From NCBI RefSeq assembly GCF_902459465.1, contig NC_047073.1, positions 13,066,444-13,130,443 of the forward strand: 64,000 nt of DNA, in the 5' to 3' direction. Positions within the stretch are counted from its first letter, which is position 1; every line of letters starts with the position of its first letter. Under the pieces are notes generated by a model, which was not told the DNA's origin, made no database searches, and saw nothing but the letters and a program-made list of their open reading frames with translations. Shown piece by piece: positions 22,852 to 33,018 of the stretch. The position numbers and the translations under genes are program-made. Source of the DNA: Asterias rubens. Taxonomy: Eukaryota; Echinodermata; Asteroidea; Forcipulatida; Asteriidae.

Positions 22852-24219
22852 TGGAAGTTGAGTTTGGCCAGTTTGTGAACTTTCCTCAAGCAATCATAGA
22901 AGGGGGAGGTTGGGTTAGAGAGGGGGGGGGGCATGTTTAATTCGGACGAGACCATGGTGGGTGGTTTCGGGGCCAGTTTTGTCCGAAATGTCGTTCGTCA
23001 ATGTAGATGGGGAGGGTTGTGGGGACCATTGTGATTTTGGATGTTCGTTTTGTCCGTTTGGTGAACTGACTGATCAGCAATAGTCATAGACGGGGAGGGG
23101 GACCGTGGTGGTGCAAGGGGTTATTTTATTTTATTTTTCGTTGGGAACTTTAGTTCAGCATGTGGTGGTTGGGGGGGGGGGGCTTAAAGAGTACCCGGCT
23201 CGTAAAAGAACACTTCAAAAGCAAGTTAGCAACCTATAATAGCATATTATTATGTTATTGTCCTTAATAATACCCCCAACGTTGATACTTTGTTCACTAT
23301 GTTCAATTCAATAGATATATGCATTGCCTTTTCAACAATAAGAATAATCAGTACATGAAAAAAAGTGACCAAATCATGAGCACATAAAGTGTTCAAAGTG
23401 CTTTGATTATCATTGTGTTTCGCTCAGATATCCATTCTGTAATGGTAAAGATTTGCAGCCAAAACCCTTACAGTCAATGACATCATTCGGCAAACAATCT
23501 GTAGCTGACAGAGAACAAAAATAACATCGGAACAATGGACTGACAGCATTTTGTAGACTTGTTGTGTAAACAAAAAGGTGGAGTTTGACACTTCGAAACG
23601 GTAATGACCGGACAAGTAGGCCTACTGGGCACAGTCCGGGCATATTCCTCGCAATAAATTTTAAAGGAAAAGTATACCTTTGATTATTTTTTAACCATTC
23701 GTTTGTTTTAATCTATGTAGATAAACATAATAAACCTAACAATCATCTGAAAATTTCAAAAAGTGGTCGCGTTTTTTTGTGTTTTTTTTTTTAGATTATC
23801 GCCGAAAATCCGGAGCGAACATAGTTTTACTAAAAAATTTGTGCATTCTGAATGGTTTTATTGAGGAGCAAATTATGATTTTTTTAAAATAGCAACTGAC
23901 ACATTTTGCATATTATTTTGCTCTGCTATACAAGGAAAATCGTTCACTGTGTTTATATCCCTTGTTGGGGTTTGCCGTTTTCTCAGGAGCAAAACATGTA
24001 AGCTATGAAAAAAAATAATACCTTGCCACCACAGACTTTTACTATTCTAGAGCCAGCGCTTGGTGGCGCTATGAAAAAATTACAACGACATAGTCGGATA
24101 CCCTCATGGCAGGACTTGTGCCATCTGATAGTGTTATGGAACACTAGATACCCGACAACTGTAATATTGTTTTTTTCTGCACAAGTTTTGCGGCTGGGCT
24201 GCTCACAAAAGTCGACGAA

Positions 24220-26424
24220 ATGGAAGAAAAGGGAAGAGTGAATACCTTTGTTAATGATGGAAGCTTCATGGAAATGTTCTGAAAGAGGATGGAAGAAGAA
24301 AAACTCAGAGGTAAAGGAGACCAATCAGTGAGCGGGGCGAAGGACGGTGAGCTGCTGGGAGGAAGCAATCAACGACGGCCCGGCGGTGACTCGGCCACGG
24401 ACATGACGGAAGGGTCGTCGAGTGGCCGAACTCCCACAGATAAAGAAACACTTTTGCCAGATCAAAAAACAACCAACAAAACAGATTCTGATGTTGAACA
24501 ATCTTGTGGTGCCAATTCGCAAACTTTATCCACACAACAAAGTGAGAATATGGACAGAAATTCAGATATAAAACATGAAAAGCGAAAGTCAAAATGGGAG
24601 CAAGTTGAAGAAAAGACAACAGCAGAGGAAGTGACAGCAACAGAAGATTCCAGTAAAACAGAATCTACAGTAACGACCGCCCAGAAAAAGTATAGCCTTT
24701 TGTCACATGTAAGTCCTTTATTGGAAAATTGGTCCCCTTTTCTTTCGTCACTTTTTCATAATATTTAATATTAAAATTATCCAATTTCCCAAAAATGTAC
24801 AGACAGTTACTTTCACAGTCATGACAGTAGTTATCATGGTAAACTAAATACGAGTCAATGGATGTTGACTAATGATTGTTGTTTGATTATATTTTTACCA
24901 AAAAACTGATGGCCCCAACACCCAACACTTTTCAACCCCAAAACTTTGAGCAGTTTTGGTGTTTATGTAATGGAAGCAGCCATAGTCAAGCGAAAAGAAT
25001 TAAAAAGAGGGAGAGGTAGAAAGCGCCTTAAAAAAAGCAAGGGGATGACTAACAAAGGTGTACAGAATGAGGGTGGTATATATAGGGATGATGAGGTGGA
25101 GTTGCAAACACAAACATCCAGACCACAGGTATGCAGGTGGAACAAGGGTTAGGGAGAAAAGGTGTGACAGACTAAAGAAGGGATCTTGATGGGGGTGGGG
25201 AGCTCGGAGAGGTTAGGAGTTCTCGATGATGACAACAAGTTGTGGATCATTGATGTTCAGACAGCATGGGGACCGGGTCGAATAGTCTGGAGGTGCCTCA
25301 GAATCATGTCAGAAATGTATGGAGTGGTTTGGAAGATGGAGGATGATGTTCGTGATACCACCAGTGTCACAGTGAGATAGGGGGTCAGGTCATCTGCACC
25401 ACCACGATTCTCATCTCTCAAATATCTTGCAATTATAAAGAACTACATAGATTAGATTGACAGTATCCAGAAGGTGAATACATCTCCTCAGACATCTGAT
25501 AAAAGACTTCATCACTCGAGGTCTGCTTAAGTTTGACGCTGTCCTTGTTGTTTTTTACACAGGTCGGCAAACGAAAAGGGGGGAAACCTTCTCTAAAGAC
25601 AGGAACTGTAAAGAAGCCCAAGACTCCAGAAGCGGTATGCAGGACTTAGCCTTTTTCTTTTCCCTATCCCTTTCAAACATTGCAGATGATAAACTGTACC
25701 TTGGAGAGCATACTAAGAGCACCAAGGCGATGACCAGGGGTCACGGAGGCAGTTGCCTTTGATACCTCTGTGAAGCACTAAGGCCTCATCAATGCTTGAG
25801 AGACGCATGCCTACACCCTTCACACCTTCAGCGTTCTCCCTTAACAATTGTCCACGGGCCAAATGCCAATTAAGATGCCAAATAAAAACAGTCAAAATTC
25901 ACTCCAGAAGGTCCAAACCCTGACCCAATGATCAAATAATCAAGTCTGGCTGTCGCACAAATTTCCATTTAAACCAGTCAAATTTCTTATCAACCCCACC
26001 GCCCCCATCCCCCACCCCCCTCCCCTGTTTTGTTGGTTGTTGGCTCACATTTTGGCGGTTAATTTTTTGGAAGTAGTCTGAGGCTAACAAACGCTAAACA
26101 ATTGTTGATAGCTAGATTCCTTCAAACTCTTTTTTACAACATCAATATTTTATTTTACTTTATTTTAAGACCTTCAAATCAGGGAGCCACATTTACAGCA
26201 GTCTCCCTTAAATTTAAGTGCCCTGGGCAGTGAGTAGTACTGTCATGATTACACTGTGCCAACCCTCAACCCAACACCAACCCCATAATATGTTTATAAT
26301 TTTCCTCTTTTTCCATTTTTCTTTTCAGCCTAAGGATCCATGGTCCAAGTACTTGGCAGAGGTAGAGAAATACAAAGCGCATGTTTGTGGTGATGAGGAC
26401 AAATCCCGACCATTAGTCAAGTGA
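24220..26424 (+). CDS. TRIR: TRIR (telomerase RNA component interacting RNase, C19orf43) with in-frame TGA
   Basis: Three exons: 24220-24708, 25563-25634 and 26329-26424, joined in phase 0 with GTAAGT/CAG-type junctions. Exon 2 reads VGKRKGG...LKTGTVKK and exon 3 reads DPWSKYLAEVEKYKAHVCGD to the end DKSRPLVK. These match human TRIR (VGKRRGG...LKTG; AWAKYMAEVKKYKAH; TRPLVK) and its exon structure as I recall it. Exon 1 begins MEEKGRVNTFVNDGSFMEMF, matching human VNLFANDGSFLELF. Then TGA (24280-24282) stands where the human protein has a basic residue, and KRMEEE continues in frame. A start at ATG 24289 would skip the stop but lose the conserved motif. The family is a small nuclear RNase described as trimming telomerase RNA. 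With the stop read as a residue the length is 218 versus 176 in human. Orthology is firm; whether this allele is functional is open. Confidence 0.88.
24280..24282 (+). other. in-frame TGA in the conserved N-terminal motif of TRIR
   Basis: The codon follows ...SFMEMF and precedes KRMEEE in one unbroken frame, with conserved family sequence on both sides. One C-to-T change at a CpG (CGA to TGA, arginine) would produce it. No splice junction removes it, and the next base (A) does not suggest strong readthrough context. Confidence 0.8.
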
Positions 26425-26484
26425 TGAATTCTCTCCAAGCCAGCAGTAATAGTTGGATACATTTATTTCATACTTTGGTTAATA

Positions 26485-26858
26485 TAAAGGGAGGTTACAC
26501 CTTTGGTAATTTCACCAAAACTTAATGGCCATAAAAACCTACTTGGTAAAGGGCATTGGAGAGCTGTTGATATTACAAAACATTGAAATGACACCCTTTT
26601 GAAGCTATTTGGTTTTAGAGAAAGGGGTAATTTTCATACTCAAAATTGTGAATTATGAGGAAGGCTCTCACTCATCTGAAACTTTCTGAGAGTACACAAT
26701 TCTATGCAACGAGGGTGGGTTTTTTTTCTTCCATTATTTTCTTGCAATTTTGATGACCAACCGAGCCCAGTTTTACACAGGTTTGTTATTTTTAGGCACA
26801 CCAAGTGAGGATACTGGTCTTTAAGAGCTACCAAAAGTGTATCCTGCCTATTTAAAGG
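26485..26858 (+). mobile_element. old relative of MITE family R1 in or near the TRIR 3'UTR
   Basis: The order of R1 landmarks is kept (TTGGTAATT, ACCTACTTGGTAAAG, GAGAAAGGGGTAATTTTC, ACACAGGTTTGTTATTTT, TATTTAAAG) but identity is low. It ends at the TTTAAAGG that starts the neighbouring R2 element. Confidence 0.65.
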
Positions 26859-27246
26859 AACCATTGCCTTGGGTCAGTCGAGTTGGTCTTTGAAAAGCGT
26901 TTGTAACCTTTTGTTATAGATTGCATATTATGATTAAAAAATATATTTTAAGAGTAGAATATAATGATCCACATAAGTATCACTCAAAATTGCGTGGTTT
27001 TCCTTTTACCTCGTCGACAAACACGGTCGGCCAATTATGGGAGTCAAATTTTTGACTCCCATTAATGGCCGACCGTTTTAGTTCGCAAAGTAAAAGGAAA
27101 ACCATGCAATGTCGAGGCAAATGTGTGTGGATCATTGTATTCTACTTTTTAAACATCTTTCAAACCATATGCATTTTATAACAAACGGTTACAAACGCTT
27201 TTCAGAGACCAACTCGACCGATCCAAGGCAACGTGTTTCCAACTAG
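26853..27246. mobile_element. MITE family R2, copy 1
   Basis: A full foldback element. The outer part AAAGGAACCATTGCCTTGG faces CCAAGGCAACGTGTTTCC. A central hairpin around 27022-27075 carries CGGTCGGCCAATTATGGGAG and its near complement. Copies lie at 49499-49942 and, right half only, 41630-41820. It has no coding capacity. An AATAAA at 27411-27416 could be the TRIR polyadenylation signal, which would put both MITEs in its 3'UTR. Confidence 0.85.
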
Positions 27247-28337
27247 CAAGTTTTGCTTGTTTTGTAAATATCAGTCAAATTGAAATTGGTCTACCCCTAC
27301 CTCATTTATATTTCAATGGAGTAGTACTACAGTTGGTTAAAGGATTTTTCCAAAGTGGTTGTTTTATATATGGCATTTTTCTGGTACCATTTATTTGGTT
27401 TGTATCTATAAATAAACTAATAACTGCACCTAGTATAGAGGTTGTACAACTCGACCAGAGTTTTTTCAACCAGTATATTTATAAATATTGGTTTTGCAAA
27501 TAATGTGCTGTTAATTTCAAAATTGCCAAACCTCGAAGTGAAACAGTACAAAGAAATGTGAAGTTCTAAAGTCAAAGACGGCCATTAATTTGTATATTTC
27601 AAACCATCCTAAGTAATGTTTAGTATCATTAACATCTGTTGGCTTCAAGACTCCGAAGACAAACCTAATGTAATTAAAGTTATTACCACTATCATTACTT
27701 TTACGGGACCAGAAATATTTTTAAAGGACTACAAGTTTTGAGTGAACTTTCAGCAAGAGGTTTGGATATAAAAACTAGGGCTAAAATTAGTTCGATATTA
27801 GAGCAACTATTGATTACAGGACCACATTGTTTATGGAGATTATTTCCCTTTACTCAACATTCCTGCAAACCTGTCCTCGTCAACAATCTTTTGATTGCTT
27901 TGAAATGTCCCTTTTGGAGAAATGCATACTATTAAATTCAATTAATTGTATTAAATTAGGGATAGCTAAAGTTAAACTAGCTGACTAGTGCAGTTATTGG
28001 CCCAGTTTAGATTTATTGCATTTTGGCGACTGTCAATTGGCTATGGCTATGGATTGCTTTGTCATCATGCATTGAAATGTCCTCAGCAACAGTCACAGCC
28101 AGAGTCTGCTAAGCAACAACCAATGATTGTTATTTGAATTGCCCCTTCTTTCTTTGAGTATTATCCAAGACAATTATGTTAATTACAAACTTTGACAATA
28201 AAGTCTTCTTTGTCAAAAAAGATATTTCATCTATTGTTTTAATTTTGAAGTGCTATATAAGTGTTTTGCATGATTTTTGTTGGTAAAGGTAACAATATTG
28301 AACTGGTCATAGAACTGCTTACACAGAAAATGGTGCT
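27247..28337. other. gene-free stretch
   Basis: AT-rich, with AATAAA at 27411-27416 and another near 28198. No exon, RNA gene or clear repeat seen. Confidence 0.5.
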
Positions 28338-28858
28338 TAAAGGCAGTGGACACTATTGGTAATTACTCAGAATAGTTATTAGCATAAAACCTTACTTGGA
28401 AACGAGTAATGGAGAGCTGTTGATAGTATACACCATTGTGAGAAACGGCTCCCTCAGAAGTAACATAATAATTTTCGATAAAGAAGTAATTTTCCACGAA
28501 TTTGATTTTGAGACCTCGGAATTAGATTTTGAGGTCCCGAAACCAAGCATCTGAAAGCACACAACTTCGTGTGACAGAGGTGTTTTTTTCTTCCATTATT
28601 ATCTCGCAACTTCGACGACCAGTTGAGTTCAAAATTTCACAGGTTTGTTATTTTGCGATTTCACGATTTCAAGCATCTGAAATCCCACAACTTGTGCGAC
28701 AATGGCGTTGTTTCTTCCATCTCTCGCAACTTCGACGACCGATTGAGCTCAAACTTTCATAGGTTTGTTTAATATTGTATGAATAAAGTTGAGATACACA
28801 CCAACAAGTGAGAAGACTGATACTTGACGATTTACCAATTGTGTCCAGCGCCTTTAAC
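28338..28858 (+). mobile_element. MITE family R1, copy f, with internal duplication
   Basis: Flanked by TTAA on both sides (GCTTAAAGGCAGTGGACAC ... CCAGCGCCTTTAACAA). The 3' third (CATCTGAAA...CACAACTT...CTCGCAACTTCGACGACC...CACAGGTTTGTT) is present twice, at about 28548-28650 and 28672-28770. This makes the copy about 130 bp longer than its relatives. Confidence 0.88.
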
Positions 28859-28885
28859 AATTTTCTGTAACAATGAGTAGGATAC

Positions 28886-28980
28886 CAGTCACAAATTGTA
28901 CCACATTTGGCTAACCGCATTCTGGTAAGCGTAATTATTATAGTGCTTAGCTGCCTTATGAAATTGGGCCCCAAAAGAGT
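28886..28980. mobile_element. fragment of MITE family R3
   Basis: Contains ATACCAGTCACAAATTGTAC and the right end CCTTATGAAATTGGGCCCC of the GCTTAAGC family. It lies about 320 bp upstream of the COA7 start codon. Confidence 0.6.
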
Positions 28981-29300
28981 AATACAATTTATTATTATTG
29001 GGCAGGCATAAAATATTTTGTATGACGACCAGCCATTGATGAACGTTTTGTCCATACCCCTTTTGTGATGATTGTTTCTTCTTATGATTCATCTTTCTAC
29101 TCAGTTTGAACTGCCACAATAAATCAGTGGTAAAAAAAAAAACATAAATAAAATAATGCAGGCTGCTCATCAAAATAAATAATGCGAAAATATAACTACA
29201 GAGGGCGCTATTGCAAAGTGTGCTGATGTCCATTGCATAACGAATCACTCAATCGTACCATTATTTTGTTAGTAAATTACTGGATAATTCCTCTGGAAAA

Positions 29301-32123
29301 ATGAATAGAGTTAATTTCAATAGTGAAGAAGAAGTTAAGGAGTATCTCCATAATCTTGAAACGGAGTACAACTACCAGTGTCACCGTGAAAAGACGGGGG
29401 AAGGTAGGTAGAAAATGCAACGGTCAAGTACCGACATTCATTCTTCGGCTGCGCGCTGGAGGTTGGACCCCGGCCGTGTCTCCTCAGCTCACGGTGCATT
29501 GAATCGGTCATTGGGTTGGGATGGGGGATGGGGCTTACCTAAACTGGGTTAGGTCCTTTCATGTACATATACTACGGTAGCCTACCGTTACAAAATGGTT
29601 GGTTACACTCTAGAGAAAGGACCACACTTTCTTTACGGTTACATTGTTGTACTACGGTAGCCTACCGTTACAAAATGGTTGGTTACACTCTAGTAGAGAA
29701 AGGACCACACTTTCTTTACGGTTACATTGTTGTTATTGGTAGTTGTTACACTAAACCTTGTATCTAAAAAGTTGTATTTTAGTAAGTTAAGTAGGCCTAA
29801 GACTAAAGTTTAAACTGCTGCATGCAGCAGTAAATGGATCAAACTAATTACCCAAGATGTATGATTGAAAACCTTTACCTTGCTTGTTGTGCACAGTTTC
29901 AATTTCAGTTTCAATTTCAGCAATTTTGTTTTGTTGTGCAGTCAAATCAAATTAAAATCCCCAATCATTCTAAATTTTCAGCACAAACCAAAACGCAATT
30001 TGAGAAGAAGTACACAGAAAAAAAATGATCCCCATTCATTTATCCTGCAAAGACCCAGTAACTGGGGCGCTGTATTCTTTTTTCAAAATGTTGACATTAT
30101 CGGTCATACTAACTAGCGCCCCAGTTACTGGGTCTATGACTATATAAGACCACAATAACTTAGTAGTAGAAGATGTAAGTGTTTTCATGATTTGATAATG
30201 ATTGCTTGCTTGCTTGCTTTTAAAACATAAATCACTTGCCTGATGCTTTGTTTTTTAAAGAGCAAGGGCCCGAAGGCGTTTCATCCATACCAGGGCAATA
30301 ATCAAGGGCAAAGAAGGCAGTTGCCACCGTGCCTCCATCATTATCAGGCCTGGATTTAATAAACATGTTCGTCTGTATTCTACGTCTTAATTTATTACAG
30401 GTTGCTACAGACTGGGAGAATTCTATGCATCCATAAAAGGTGACTTTGAAAAAGCCACGTCTGCATATAATCTGAGCTGCACTAAGTACAACCATGTTGT
30501 AGCATGCAACAAGTTAGGAGCATTACATCTGTATGGAAGAGGTTTGTTAAGTTGTTTTGTACAATCAAGTTTATTTTACGAGTGGTGGTCAACTGTGGTC
30601 AACAACTTTCAAATTGAGAAAATTTAATTAAGATCAATAATTATAATATTAATAACCAGTTTTTATATATAGCGCTTTTCACACCGGAGGGCATCTCATT
30701 GCCCTTCCGACATTATTCACTGGGCCTTAAATCATTCCTTAACCACCTCATCTCCCTGGGGAGTATACAGCCTGTGCAACAATCATGCGCTACTTGGCTA
30801 AACCAATCACAAGAACCATCTCTTGCCCTCACAGGAACCCATTTACCCCTGGGTGGAGAGAAGCAATTATAGTTAAGTGCCTTGCTCAGGGACACATGTG
30901 TCACGACCGGGATTGGAACTCACACTCTGCTGAACAGAAGTATCAGAGCTTGAGTTTGGTGCTCTACTCCACCCGGCCATGATACCCTGTGCATTGCAAC
31001 GTGCTTACCAACCAAAACTACTTATGGTGTAGATGCAAACAATGGCCTGGCGTTTCGACCCTAGCAGAGTCTTTCAAACTGATCTAAATAAAGCTATTCA
31101 TCAATCTCATACCAAAGGGTGTACTGGGTTCTTCTACATGTATACACAACACACAGGTCCTACAGCTTTACATCCCATCCGAAGGATGAAGCAATCCAAT
31201 GGTTCAGTGTCTTGCTTCCCACACTCTATAGTAATGATCACAAACACAAGAGCTCGAGTCCGGTGTGCTTATCCTGTCCCATGACATTCCACTAAGTTCC
31301 TCGAAATATGTGAACAAAACTATCTCCAGAGATGTTTGTTGTCAGCTCACGCTCTGCAGGCATGCAACTTTTCCTCGGATCAGCTGATTTCCTCTTCTTG
31401 TAACATCTGCTTACCATTCAAAATTGAAATATACTGTACAAAATCTTTTAAATTTTGTAATTTCCTCTTTTTTTGGTGAAGTTACAGTTGCATGCCCGAC
31501 TCTGGCGTTCTTAGTTCCAAGATGCTTAAAGTCATGTAGTCATGAACACATATAGTTAAATCTGACTGATCCAAAACCTGACCGTTATTTTCTCCACAAA
31601 CTGTGCACCATAAGAGGCACTGTCATTCCTGAAACATTATTTCCAATCCTAGATTGATTTACTCCTGTTGTCTTTTCTCTTTGAAGGTGTTACCAAAGAT
31701 AGAAAAAAGGCTGTAGAGTATTTCACAAAGAGCTGTGATGGAGGATACATGACAGGGTGTTACGGTGCTGGTGTCGCACTGAGTGGCGGCGAGACTCGGG
31801 ATGTCCCCAAAGCAGTCGAGTGCCTCAAGAAAGCCTGCGATAGTGACCACCAAGAAAGCTGTTATCAACTCGGAAGCATTTACCTGCAGGGTTTAGATAC
31901 TGTTCAGAAGGACATGCGAAAAGCCTTCCAGTTTACATTGAAGAGCTGTAAGCTCGATCATGTCTATGGCTGTGCTAATGTTAGTCGTATGTACAAGCTT
32001 GGGGACGGCACGGCGAAGAATGAGAAATTATCACAAGAATACAAAGAGAAAGCGAAGGACTTGCAACGACAGGCAAAGGAGAAATCGGCACAGATGAAAT
32101 TTGGAGAAACGGGTGGAAAATGA
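29301..32123 (+). CDS. COA7: COA7 (Sel1-repeat cytochrome c oxidase assembly factor)
   Basis: Three exons: 29301-29403, 30401-30541 and 31687-32123, all junctions phase 1, giving 226 residues against 231 in human COA7. The N-terminus MNRVNFNSEEEVKEYLHNLE and the block GCYRLGEFYASIKGDFEKA match the human order. Sel1-type repeats follow, including SCDGGYMTGCY, and the C-terminal ANVSRMYKLGDGTAKNE matches human ANASRMYKLGDGVDKDE. Five pairs of cysteines spaced by seven or eight residues run through the protein, as expected for an intermembrane-space protein oxidised by MIA40. The known role of the family is cytochrome c oxidase assembly; the human protein also binds haem. The three-exon structure agrees with vertebrates. 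No defect seen. A possible AATAAA is at 32484-32489. Confidence 0.95.
29571..29733. repeat. 80-bp tandem duplication in COA7 intron 1
   Basis: ACTACGGTAGCCTACCGTTA begins both copies, at 29571 and 29651. The copies are otherwise identical by eye apart from three extra bases (TAG) in the second, which points to a recent event. Confidence 0.92.
30047..30137. mobile_element. short foldback with 20-bp arms in COA7 intron 1
   Basis: AGACCCAGTAACTGGGGCGC (about 30049) faces GCGCCCCAGTTACTGGGTCT (about 30115) across roughly 50 bp. Related half-words GTAACTGGGTCTACCAT and AGTTACTGGGTCTACCATGA occur near 39268 and 41425. Confidence 0.8.
30634..30985 (-). mobile_element. SINE, reverse copy in COA7 intron 2
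   Basis: The right part (about 30895-30985) is the complement of the tRNA-like head: ACGACCGGGATTGGAACTCA, CAGAAGTATCAGAGCTTGAG, CTACTCCACCCGGCCATGA. The body holds AGCGCTTTTCACACC and ends in an AT-rich tail at the left. Confidence 0.65.
31098..31283 (-). mobile_element. SINE fragment, reverse copy in COA7 intron 2
   Basis: TACTGGGTTCTTCTACATG, CAACACACAGGTCCTACAGC and CACAAGAGCTCGAGTCCGGT correspond to the complement of the SINE at 671-1072. Confidence 0.7.
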
Positions 32124-32821
32124 TGTTGTTGAAAACTTAGATCAAATTAGGATTTAGCAATTTCAAGTTTTAAAATTAATATTGTGAAAAACTTAATTAA
32201 AATTGGGTATTGAACAACCAAAGATATTTAGGTAGTTTGGGGGCCGGAGTTTTAAAGTGAGCTGTGAACTAAGGAATATTTTATAAACATAAATCCCACT
32301 TTTTGCCATCAAGTGTTTATCAGTGAGAACTAACCTGCACATTTTTTTTTATGTAGCTATTTTTTTATTTACTGTCTCAAAATATTTAGGTTCAGCAACA
32401 TTTGTTTGCATTATGCTTTATATTTTGACAAAGAATTATGGAAATAGAAAGCAAAACTTTCTACCTCTACCTGAATGTTCCAAAATAAAAATGTTAGACG
32501 TCTTAGCGTTCTATTGCTCTAGACTTGGAGGGGTTGTGGGTGCGAATCCCACCCAAGTTCAAGTACATGATGTATACGGTGCTTATCACGCTTCGGTGTG
32601 TGAGATAAAGAAGAGAAAAACTGTCTTTATCTTTTATGCAATTCAACATTTTTTACTAAAATTCTTTGTTACTTTAACGAGTAAGGGTTTCGAACTGTTT
32701 GTTTTTGCCAAATTGTACTTTTTTTTAAACAAAAATACAGGTCAATATTTGTTACTTAGTTGCTTCATCCATTTTATGGTTGTATTGTATTGTGATACCA
32801 AAGATGTATGTTTATCGACAC

Positions 32822-33018
32822 AACAAGATGCAGGGCCTAGCATTAACCAATCACAACAAGCACCTTGAATAGCTTTCACCAATCACAGAAGGATGCTGAA
32901 TAGCATTAACCAATCACAACAGGATGCAGGGTCTGGTTTTAACCAATCAAAACAAGATGATGGACAGCATTGACCAATCACAACAAGATGCTGGACAACT
33001 TTGATCAATCACGTTAAG
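32822..33018. repeat. degenerate tandem repeat rich in CCAATCA
   Basis: About six units of roughly 30-37 bp share AACCAATCACAACAAGATGC. Each holds a CCAATCA word, which is the core NF-Y site. It begins about 700 bp after the COA7 stop codon. It may be only a minisatellite; a regulatory role is speculation. Confidence 0.75.

Noticed and set aside
24280-24282. TGA as selenocysteine or programmed readthrough in TRIR
   Set aside because: TRIR is not a known selenoprotein, the human residue here is not cysteine, and the following base does not give the usual readthrough context. A nonsense allele or base error is simpler.
32323-32868. ORF of 181 codons after COA7
   Set aside because: It crosses a tRNA-like SINE fragment (GTGGGTGCGAATCCCACCC) and a CCAAT repeat; no domain recognised.
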